This document shows positions 1 through 5,833 of a stretch of 5,833 bases of DNA, one piece after another. Source of the stretch: Saprospiraceae bacterium (GTDB taxonomy: Bacteria; Bacteroidota; Bacteroidia; Chitinophagales; Saprospiraceae); NCBI GenBank assembly GCA_020437045.1, contig JAGQWV010000817.1:1-5833 (forward strand), given 5' to 3'. A program made the position numbers and the translations under genes. The notes under the pieces were generated by a model that was not told the DNA's origin, made no database searches, and saw only the letters and a list, made by a program, of their open reading frames with translations. The first letter of the stretch is position 1. Every line of letters begins with the position of its first letter.

Positions 1-1228
1 GCATGGTAGGAATTTGCTCACGGTAGGTAATGGGTAAATAATAGGCTTGCTCGGGTCTATAATTACGGATATACTTAAATTGTTTGTCACGTACGGCTCT
101 GATCGCATCGGTAAAACCGTCAAATCGGTCAGCTGCCGCATGAATATAAGTACGGGGTACCTCACTTTGGTAAGGGCCTAAAAAAGCCTGTCCCTGCAGG
201 TATGCCGGTGGTTTAATACCGACTAAGGAAAATACGGTTGGAGCAAAATCGATGAAACTAATTAATTGATCGTCTTTTTTACCCGCATTGGTCATGTTGG
301 GAAAGCGAATAATCATGGGGGCATTTAATCCCGAATCATAAATCAGTCTTTTTTGATGGGGAAGCGGACCTCCATGATCAGCATAAAAGAAAATAATGGT
401 ATTTTCCAAAAGTCCATCATTGGCCAATTGACCGAGAACGGCACCTACCTCCCGGTCCATCTCTGCAATATTATTGTAGACCTTCCACATGTCTCTTTTC
501 ACTATTTCCGTCTCCGGCAAGTAGGGAGGAATTTTGAAATTCAAATTTTTAGGGACCAGGACGGGGGTTTCTTCTTCGGTAGTCCGTTCCATCCAGGAGC
601 TGCGGGGAAAGGTGGTATCGCCTTCGTGATAGTGCCTCATCTCCATTTTTCGAAAACCATAGGGTTCGAAGAGACCGGATTCATGAGTTACCGTAAAATT
701 AAAGACAGAAAAGAATGGCTGTCCGGGGGCCCGATTGCGCCAATGGGCAAAGTTGCTATTTTCATCCCAGGCGGTGACCGGGGCCTTAAACTGGTAGTCT
801 TCTTTCGAATTATTGGTGCAATAATATCCGTTCATCCGCAAGATTTCGCTCATCATTTTTACATCAGGTGGGGGTATGGCTTCATAAGGAGGTAAACCAG
901 TTACTTCGGTATAGGAGGATGTGCGCATATGATTTGCTCCGAAGCTGGAGGGATAAAGTCCTGTGGCTATAGCAGCTCTGCTAGGTGCACAGACGCCAGA
1001 TGGTGAATAGAGGTGAGGATAAATCACGCCTTCCCTGGCCAATCTGCTCAAATTAGGAGTGGCGATGGTGGAATCACCGAAAGCTTCTAAATAAGGCCCC
1101 ATATCTTCCGTGACCAGCCAAAGGATATTTGGACGGTCCTCGGTGGTCAAAGATTCCACCGGATCTTTTGAATCCGCGCAAGCCAATAAGATGCTTAGAA
1201 AAAATAATGCGCTTAAAAATTTTAACAT
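1..1228 (-). CDS. Type I sulfatase, lipoprotein (3' end outside the window)
   Basis: Formylglycine-dependent sulfatase that hydrolyses sulfate esters or sulfamates, probably of a sulfated polysaccharide, at the cell envelope. The start is the ATG whose complement lies at 1226-1228; 409 codons read without a stop to the left edge. Residues 1-17 form a lipoprotein signal ending in the lipobox LLAC, with Cys17 as the lipidated residue. The sulfatase motif CAPSR is at residues 80-84; Cys80 is the residue oxidised to formylglycine, and the typical ATGLYPS follows. Other expected active-site elements are E41-D42 (usually DD), H182 in VTHES, D284-H285 in YADHGG and K293 in HQKR. The middle region (GGPLPHQKR, IYDSG) recalls bacterial sulfatases related to N-sulfoglucosamine sulfohydrolase, but substrate cannot be assigned. 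About 409 residues are seen of a family usually near 450-550. It is divergent from the plus-strand genes. The family call is secure. Confidence 0.95.
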   Translation of the reverse strand, partial: MLKFLSALFFLSILLACADSKDPVESLTTEDRPNILWLVTEDMGPYLEAFGDSTIATPNLSRLAREGVIYPHLYSPSGVCAPSRAAIATGLYPSSFGANHMRTSSYTEVTGLPPYEAIPPPDVKMMSEILRMNGYYCTNNSKEDYQFKAPVTAWDENSNFAHWRNRAPGQPFFSVFNFTVTHESGLFEPYGFRKMEMRHYHEGDTTFPRSSWMERTTEEETPVLVPKNLNFKIPPYLPETEIVKRDMWKVYNNIAEMDREVGAVLGQLANDGLLENTIIFFYADHGGPLPHQKRLIYDSGLNAPMIIRFPNMTNAGKKDDQLISFIDFAPTVFSLVGIKPPAYLQGQAFLGPYQSEVPRTYIHAAADRFDGFTDAIRAVRDKQFKYIRNYRPEQAYYLPITYREQIPTM

Positions 1229-1261
1229 AAGAAAGTTGTTTGTCTCAATATACAGGTTTTG

Positions 1262-1402
1262 ATGGGTAATACTACCTATGCTGTCCGGGCATTGTTTTAT
1301 GAAGGACAAGTGACTTCACCTATGGCACAACCTGCCTTCTCAGGATTTAGAACGGGAACCGTAAAAGGGCAAGTGGGCTTAAAAAGACTTATATTTAGTT
1401 GA
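1262..1402 (+). pseudogene. Short reading frame, probable 3' remnant of a lost gene
   Basis: A 46-codon frame starts at ATG 1262 and ends at TGA 1400-1402. The frame is open further upstream to a TAA at 1223-1225, inside the oppositely oriented sulfatase start. The peptide reads like a globular protein end (TTYAVRALFYEGQVTSP), with a beta-strand pattern faintly like the last strands of Fn3-associated or chitobiase C-terminal domains; that resemblance is weak. Its stop overlaps the start of the following gene as TGATG, the usual arrangement of translationally coupled genes in one operon. I infer that this is the tail of an upstream gene cut off by a rearrangement that brought in the divergent sulfatase. 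Alternatives are a genuine 46-residue peptide or chance. It also occupies the region that must hold the sulfatase promoter. Confidence 0.35.
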
Positions 1403-2154
1403 TGTTGTCAAAGCAATTTATTTTCGAACTATTTTTTCTTTTTCTCTTATCAGGCAGCCAGGCTCAGACGGAGATTAAAGGATATGTTTTAGCACTGCCG
1501 GGCAAAAATCCCATTGCCTTTGCCAATATTGGTATTTTGAATGCATCGGTAGGTACCATCTCGGATCAGGATGGAAGTTTTTCGCTTTCCATCGCTTCGC
1601 AATATTTTCGTGACTCTATTATTTTTTCTGCACTAGGATATGAACCGCTAAAAATCCCGATACGGAAATTAATAGATAATAGGCAGATGACTGTTTATTT
1701 AAGGGAAACCGCATATCGACTTTCTGAAGTAGTGGTAATGGCTGAACGGGGTACGACCAAATCGATGAGTATAGGGAATCAACATTTTGACGGAAGTAGT
1801 CTTTATGGAGATACGATTAACGCAGGATCGTCGATGGCATTATTAATCAAAAGTATAAATAGAAGAGGTAAAAAAAATATTGATTTTCCCGCCTATTTGA
1901 AAGAAGCAGAAGTGCTGATTCTCAATAATACTTTTCCAGATTTTAAAATAAGAGTGAGGGTATATGATGTAGACACTATTAAGGGCAAGCTACTCCCCGG
2001 TAGGGATTTATTGGAGGCCAGTGTCGTTGAGCAATCAAATATCAAAGATGGCTGGTTGAGTTTTGATTTATCGGAATATCGACTTTTAGTTGAAAAAGAT
2101 TTTTTTATTGTTTTTGAATGGATTTTGGAGAAAAAGGATCGCGCTGCCCTCTAA
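1402..2154 (+). CDS. Carboxypeptidase-like regulatory domain protein, 5' part as translated (250 aa)
   Basis: This is the part a ribosome would make if the internal TAA terminates. The start is ATG 1402; a TTG directly before it is in frame but a less likely start. Residues 1-22 are a Sec signal peptide with a hydrophobic core (FFLFLLSG) and a cleavage site after SQA. Residues about 24-108 form a CarboxypepD_reg-like beta sandwich, with the family pattern IAFANIGI, GTISDQDGSFSLS and FSALGYEPLKI, closing with LSEVVVMAE. From about residue 150 a second domain begins with the Bacteroidota signature of the family: RVRVYDVDTI, a PGRDLL segment, then WLSFDLSEY. In complete relatives this domain continues for about 100 more residues, here found after the stop. 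The truncated product would lack the end of its beta fold and is probably unstable. The domain assignment rests on recalled family patterns. Confidence 0.7.
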   Translation: MLSKQFIFELFFLFLLSGSQAQTEIKGYVLALPGKNPIAFANIGILNASVGTISDQDGSFSLSIASQYFRDSIIFSALGYEPLKIPIRKLIDNRQMTVYLRETAYRLSEVVVMAERGTTKSMSIGNQHFDGSSLYGDTINAGSSMALLIKSINRRGKKNIDFPAYLKEAEVLILNNTFPDFKIRVRVYDVDTIKGKLLPGRDLLEASVVEQSNIKDGWLSFDLSEYRLLVEKDFFIVFEWILEKKDRAAL

Positions 2155-3321
2155 AAACAGTACGAGTCATTTAAAAAGGAAAACCCTGACAAAGTTGCCC
2201 TTAACTACAGCTGGGTGGATGGGAAAAAGGTGACTTTTGATAATTATCAGGGAAATTTTTATTTCGGAACTTCTTTTGGAATTTCCGTTTCTGCCCCCAT
2301 TTTAAAAGATAACATTTGCTATTACCGGCTCAATAGTTTCGGCCAGTGGTACCCCAGTCCTTCCGTTTTGACAGCCCGGGTTCGGCTTAGTAAATGGCTG
2401 GAAGGGGCCCATCCGGATGAACTTGACGCAACGATGGAAGACTCCCTGGAATCAAATAAATTATTATCCTACTATCAAGTCAATCAGGTTGAGACCATCT
2501 CTCCCCAAAGAGACTTGACGGAAGAACAACTTCCTGATCCTTTGTTTTCAACCCGTAAGTTCGAACCGCTGGATATTTACGTGTCACGCAATGAAAACAG
2601 GTTTAGTTTTTATGCTTTTAACCGGGGATATTTTCCGTATCAGCTAAAATTGAATTTTTCGAATATTCTCAATTTGCATCCCTTAATTACGGAAAAGGAA
2701 TACGTTGTTTATCCCGGCCGCAAACAATTATTAATTCTGGATGTCGTGGATAGAGATGTGCAAAACTATCACTATGATCTGGAGATATCGGAAGATATCG
2801 GCGATCCGGAGTTAATAGCCCAGGATTCTTTCGTCTATTTAACTCCGGTAAAAAAGATATTGCTTAATGGAGATCAAACCACAGGAAATAAGCACTCCAA
2901 TCGATTTTATGGAAACTTTCAGGATAGCATCTTTGCCATGCGCAGGGGGATTATTACGGCAATCCCCGGTAAATTGGATGATCTTGATCGAATTGGAGGT
3001 CAAAATTCTTTGGAAATTTTACATGGCGATGGTTCGGTTGCCGTTTATACTGGCATAGATTCCGCGTCCATAACCTTTGAACCCGGTGCCTCGGTCTTTT
3101 CAGGAGACTTCCTGGGGCAGATCGACAAAGAGGGGTTTGTCGATGTCCAGGTTTTTAAAATAGAAGCAAGGGAGAAATTAGTACTGATGCCGGTACGATT
3201 TTATCTGGGCTATGGTCGAATCGGAAACGCAACGGAATCGATTCCGGGGCTTTTAGATTATCCCGAGGAAATTCTTTACCGGGAGCTCTCAGACCGCGAG
3301 CGAAGGAAAAAAGTTCATTAA
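2155..3321 (+). pseudogene. 3' part of the same gene: end of beta domain plus degenerate M23/LytM-like domain
   Basis: In frame with the upstream part, this segment first completes the interrupted domain (NYSWVDGKK, NFYFGTSFG, then QWYPSPSVLTARVRLS). A charged linker follows (about 2395-2560). Positions about 2566-2829 encode a beta domain like those preceding some M23 peptidases (FYAFNRGYFPYQLKLNFSN, YPGRKQLLILDV). Positions about 2845-3162 keep the M23 order: a KHSN segment, MRRGIITAIPG in the place of the usual DGxV strand, NSLEILHGDGSVAVY for the xIxHxDGxxxxY strand, then FEPGASVFSGDFLGQID for the VxxGxxVxxGxxIG turn. The catalytic HxxGxD, YxHL and HxH motifs are replaced, so a peptidase activity is not expected. 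A GTG at 2215 could open a 368-codon frame but has no supporting signal. The end, RRKKVH, lies on an A6 run where a frameshift is possible. Confidence 0.6.
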
Positions 3322-3449
3322 GCAAGACCCTAAAGTTGGGATGGTTAAATGATCAATTACATACCTGGGATGAGCATGAGCGACAGGCGACCTTAACGAT
3401 ATTGAACTTGAAAATTTTCCAGGCAAGTCACAATAAATCAGTAATTTAG
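3312..3449 (+). pseudogene. Possible frameshifted C-terminal extension of the preceding gene
   Basis: In the -1 frame relative to the preceding gene, 45 codons stay open from the A6 run at 3307-3312 to TAG 3447-3449. The peptide looks like an amphipathic helical tail (LGWLNDQLHTWDEHERQA, then TILNLKIFQ). It would follow naturally from the charged ELSDRERRKK end of the upstream frame if one A had been lost from a run of seven, or if ribosomes slip back by one base. A 45-codon open stretch can also occur by chance, and no homologue is recognised. Otherwise this 155-base gap up to the next start holds nothing I can name. Confidence 0.3.
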
Positions 3450-3476
3450 GAGCATAAGGGAGTTCTTCTGAAAAAC

Positions 3477-5444
3477 ATGCATAAAATTTACCGAATTCTG
3501 GTCGGTTTTTTATTGATCGGAACAGCAATCAACGTCAAGGCAGATACGGAACTGGACCGGCACTGGAGGAAAGTATCTTTTCCGATTTTTCGTAAACACT
3601 GTACATCTTGTCACAATGCTGCCGATAAAAAAGGCGGACTGGATTTGGATGTCTTTTATTATGTACCCTCGGTCATCAGTAGAGGTGATATGTTTCAGCA
3701 TCTGGTAGAAATGGTGGAAAATAATGAGATGCCACCGGCGGGTAAGCCCCCAATGAGCAGCCAGGAGAAAACCGATATTATTAATTTGATTAATGGAATA
3801 TTGGCCGATGCATTAAGCATGCCGGATCCGGGACCGAATGTGGTAAGACGTTTGAGCAATCGGGAATATAGCTATACAGTGAAAGATCTGGTCGGTGTAG
3901 ATTTTAATGCATTGGAGTTTTTTCCAAAGGACGGATCTGGTGGAGAAGGCTTTGACAATCAAGGTCGCTCTTTATACATCACTCCCCTGATTATGGAGCG
4001 ATACTATATGGCTGCAGATTCCATCGTCCGTCAGGCGCAAGGAAATCCTCATGTCTGGAAGCAACTGGTCCCGAAGAATTATTCACCCTCGGTCTTTCGT
4101 CGACTGACCAATTGGGTCCAGGGGTTTTGGCGTACAGAAGACATCACCTGGCAAAAACCGCAAACCAGAGCAGAAGAAATTCTAATACCCTTTGCTACGA
4201 AAACCTATCGGAGATTTTTATCACAGGAAGAAAAGGCTGAACTTCTCGATTTTTTCAGTAAGATTTATTTTAGTGAATTGTGGAAAGAAAACAATGGCTT
4301 CAATACGGCTATTGCTACTTCGTTAAAGAGGATATTGGTATCACCTACTTTTCTGTATCGCACGGAGATCAATGCCCCCATTCATGAACCCTACGCCATA
4401 AGTAATACTGAACTTGCTACCCGGCTTTCCTATTTTCTTTGGTCTTCGATGCCAGATGATAGCTTACTGAAAGTGTCATACTATGAGGACCTTCATGACC
4501 CGGTTGTTTTAAACCGGGAAACGAGAAGGATGCTCCATGACTCTAAGTTTAGCCGTTTTTCCGAATCTTTCGCTCCCCAATGGTTAGGTGTGGAAGAGAC
4601 TTTGATTAAACCACTGGCGGATAAAAAACTATTTCCTGAATTTACCGATACGGTTCGTGAAGCCATGCGTACCGAGCTGGTGGACTATTTTTCATATGTA
4701 TTTAGTGAGCGAAAAGATCTTCTCGAGTTGTTGAATAGCGATTATAGTCTCCTTAATGAACCCCTGGCAAAATTCTATGGTATTTCTGGTGTCGAAGGTG
4801 AAGAGTTTCGTCCGGTTACGGTTGCAGATCAGGGTCGGGGCGGAATCCTGGGCATGGGTGCAGTCTTGACGGCTACTTCCTTACCTAACCGTACCAGTCC
4901 TGTTTTACGGGGAAAATGGGTACTAGAACAGGTGTTGGGCACTCCTGCTCCACCACCGCCTCCGGACGTACCTCAATTGGAGGAGGCTAAAGATCCGGAA
5001 AATGATGAATTGGATTTAAGAAGGGTTTTGGAAAAGCATCGTGAATCACCAGCCTGTGCAGGATGCCATAACAAAATGGATCCATTGGGATTTGTTATGG
5101 AAAATTTTGATGCGGTCGGGCGATGGCGTGATGCATACCGGGGATCTGCGAATATAGATCCTACAGCCGTCATGGAAGATGGATCGAAAGTTGATGGTCC
5201 GGTGCAATTAAGGGAGTATCTGGCCGGTGAAAAAGAAAAATTTGCTAAGAACTTCTCCCGGAAACTAATGTCCTATGCATTGGGTAGAGGCATAAGTTTT
5301 TTGGATACCAAAGTCATCAATGATCTAAGTGAGACGCTCTTGCAAAATGATTTTGATAGTGAAAAATTGATGCTGGCTATGGTCAATAGTTATCCTTTTC
5401 GCTATCGTCGCAGCGATATGACAGATTTATATATTAAAAAATAG
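3477..5444 (+). CDS. Planctomycete-type cytochrome c protein (DUF1587/DUF1595/DUF1592/DUF1588/DUF1585)
   Basis: Complete 655-residue exported protein. Residues 1-22 are a Sec signal peptide with cleavage after VKA. A first haem-binding motif CTSCH is at 42-46, with NNEMPPAGK at 82-90 giving a candidate axial Met85, as in the planctomycete cytochrome c domain. Then, in order: DUF1587 about 122-185 (RRLSNREYSYTVKDLVGVD), DUF1595 about 235-297 (YRRFLSQEEK to RILVSPTFLYRTE), DUF1592 about 305-435 (LATRLSYFLWSSMPDDSL to SDYSLLNEPLAKFYGI), DUF1588 about 452-550 and DUF1585 about 575-648. DUF1588 contains NRTSPVLRGKWVLE, a run of six prolines interrupted by none (491-496 region) and a second haem motif CAGCH at 527-531. 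Length and order match the family. Start ATG 3477 is supported by the signal peptide; a GGGAG lies about 14 bases upstream, too far for a strong Shine-Dalgarno. The family is assumed to act in redox reactions outside the cytoplasm; its substrate is unknown. It is paired with the DUF1552 gene downstream. Confidence 0.92.
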   Translation: MHKIYRILVGFLLIGTAINVKADTELDRHWRKVSFPIFRKHCTSCHNAADKKGGLDLDVFYYVPSVISRGDMFQHLVEMVENNEMPPAGKPPMSSQEKTDIINLINGILADALSMPDPGPNVVRRLSNREYSYTVKDLVGVDFNALEFFPKDGSGGEGFDNQGRSLYITPLIMERYYMAADSIVRQAQGNPHVWKQLVPKNYSPSVFRRLTNWVQGFWRTEDITWQKPQTRAEEILIPFATKTYRRFLSQEEKAELLDFFSKIYFSELWKENNGFNTAIATSLKRILVSPTFLYRTEINAPIHEPYAISNTELATRLSYFLWSSMPDDSLLKVSYYEDLHDPVVLNRETRRMLHDSKFSRFSESFAPQWLGVEETLIKPLADKKLFPEFTDTVREAMRTELVDYFSYVFSERKDLLELLNSDYSLLNEPLAKFYGISGVEGEEFRPVTVADQGRGGILGMGAVLTATSLPNRTSPVLRGKWVLEQVLGTPAPPPPPDVPQLEEAKDPENDELDLRRVLEKHRESPACAGCHNKMDPLGFVMENFDAVGRWRDAYRGSANIDPTAVMEDGSKVDGPVQLREYLAGEKEKFAKNFSRKLMSYALGRGISFLDTKVINDLSETLLQNDFDSEKLMLAMVNSYPFRYRRSDMTDLYIKK

Positions 5445-5473
5445 AACCCGGGAGAAATGAATAACGCCGGGTT
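5445..5473 (+). terminator. Intercistronic hairpin, possible attenuator or processing site
   Basis: Directly after the stop codon at 5442-5444 lies a perfect 7-bp inverted repeat, AACCCGG (5445-5451) and CCGGGTT (5467-5473), with a 15-base loop. It is followed by TTAAATAAAT rather than a clean T run. Because the next gene of the pair starts only 21 bases later, partial termination, mRNA end protection or processing between the two genes is more likely than full termination. The loop is long and the stem short, so this is tentative. Confidence 0.35.
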
Positions 5474-5494
5474 TAAATAAATGCTTAGTATTAT

Positions 5495-5833
5495 ATGAAT
5501 AGCCGAATTTCTCGCCGAAATGTATTACGTGGTATTGGAGCCAGCATTGCACTACCTTTCATGGAATCACTAGTGCCGAAACAATTGATGGCGAATACTC
5601 CCTTAGCTAATAACTATCAAAGACCTCAGCGTTTTGCCGCAGTCTATATGCCTAACGGAGTACACCCCGATCGTTGGACTCCGAGTAAATTCGGACGTGA
5701 TTTTGAACTATCACCTCTCTTACAGCCTCTGCATCGGGTGAAAGATAAACTCTTGATACTTGGTGGCTTACACAATAGAAATAGTGTGGGTACTGTCGAA
5801 GGCCATTTTACCAAAACTGCAAACTTATTGACC
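5495..5833 (+). CDS. DUF1552 domain protein with Tat signal (3' end outside the window)
   Basis: The first 113 codons are present. The start ATG 5495 is chosen because it opens directly on a twin-arginine signal: SRRNVLR at residues 6-12 followed by a hydrophobic stretch (GIGASIALPFMESL). This suggests export in folded form. The mature part begins with the family pattern RFAAVYMPNGVHPDRWTP (46-63), then LSPLLQPL and KLLILGGLHNRN, and GHFTKTANLLT near the end, where relatives have a GDHARG-like segment with a conserved His. Full-length relatives have roughly 400-480 residues, so about a quarter is visible. DUF1552 proteins regularly lie directly downstream of DUF1592-type cytochrome proteins, as here with 50 bases between them, and the two are probably one operon. 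The biochemical activity of the family is unknown. The upstream bases are A/T rich with no Shine-Dalgarno, usual for Bacteroidota. Confidence 0.9.
   Translation, partial: MNSRISRRNVLRGIGASIALPFMESLVPKQLMANTPLANNYQRPQRFAAVYMPNGVHPDRWTPSKFGRDFELSPLLQPLHRVKDKLLILGGLHNRNSVGTVEGHFTKTANLLT

Larger units (their letters stand above)
1402..3321 (+). pseudogene. Exported CarboxypepD_reg-like / degenerate M23-like protein gene, interrupted by an in-frame TAA
   Basis: This is one frame of 639 codons from ATG 1402 to the stop TAA 3319-3321, broken only by TAA at 2152-2154 (codon 251). Both sides lie in the same frame, so no indel is involved. The first half ends and the second half begins inside one conserved domain: strands such as FFIVFEWI lie before the stop, and NYSWVDGKK and NFYFGTSFG after it. 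No start codon with a plausible initiation signal opens the second half; the first candidate is a GTG at 2215 that sits within the domain. Planned order: signal peptide, CarboxypepD_reg-like domain, beta-rich domain, a linker, a second beta domain, an M23-like domain. The simplest reading is a recent nonsense mutation, because the rest of the frame is well kept. A sequencing error or stop readthrough would give the same picture. Function unknown; probably envelope-associated. Confidence 0.75.

Noticed and set aside
353..895. 180-codon open frame on the plus strand
   Set aside because: It lies entirely antisense to the sulfatase, whose frame carries the clear CAPSR and other motifs; the plus-strand translation shows no family pattern.
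2783..2801. Near-perfect tandem repeat of about 10 bases (AGATATCGG twice)
   Set aside because: It encodes ordinary residues (EISEDIGD) within the frame and does not extend beyond two copies.
2867..3058. 63-codon frame on the plus strand
   Set aside because: Out-of-frame shadow of the M23-like segment, with no start signal or recognisable protein pattern.
3442..3449. TAATTTAG, one mismatch from the Bacteroidota -7 element TAnnTTTG, upstream of the cytochrome gene
   Set aside because: No TTG-type -33 element at the expected spacing, and such AT-rich octamers are frequent by chance.
3289..3701. Two minus-strand frames (3289-3528 and 3510-3701)
   Set aside because: They are antisense to the start of the cytochrome gene and the gap before it, and overlap each other; no signal or motif supports them.
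4973..5173. 66-codon minus-strand frame
   Set aside because: Antisense shadow of the DUF1588 region, including the second CxxCH motif of the real gene.

Overview
The window looks like chromosomal DNA of a free-living, probably aquatic member of the Bacteroidota or a close relative. This is inferred from a secreted protein with a CarboxypepD_reg-like domain, A-rich start regions without a well-spaced Shine-Dalgarno, a moderate base composition, and a lipoprotein sulfatase next to a cytochrome c / DUF1552 pair of the type best known from Planctomycetes. Nothing here fixes the genus.

Left part (1-1228, minus strand): the first 409 codons of a type I sulfatase lipoprotein with an intact CAPSR formylglycine motif. 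The gene runs off the left edge.

Middle (1229-3476, plus strand): a short reading frame (1262-1402) that looks like the tail of a lost gene ends in a TGATG overlap with the next start. The next gene runs from 1402 to 3321 and is one continuous frame broken by a single in-frame TAA at 2152-2154. It would encode an exported protein with a CarboxypepD_reg-like domain, a Bacteroidota beta-rich domain, and an M23/LytM-like domain that appears to have lost its metal ligands. Near its end an A6 run is followed, in the -1 frame, by a further 45 protein-like codons, so there may be a second lesion. This block reads as a decaying or recoded locus between two intact modules.

Right part (3477-5833, plus strand): a complete exported protein of the planctomycete-type DUF1587/DUF1595/DUF1592/DUF1588/DUF1585 architecture with two CxxCH haem motifs, then after 50 bases (containing a 7-bp hairpin) the first 113 codons of a DUF1552 protein with a twin-arginine signal. 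These two families usually occur as a pair. Their biochemical role is not established; an extracytoplasmic redox function, possibly tied to polysaccharide use, is inference, and the divergent sulfatase is in keeping with it.

No rRNA, tRNA, CRISPR array, insertion sequence or attachment site was recognised.
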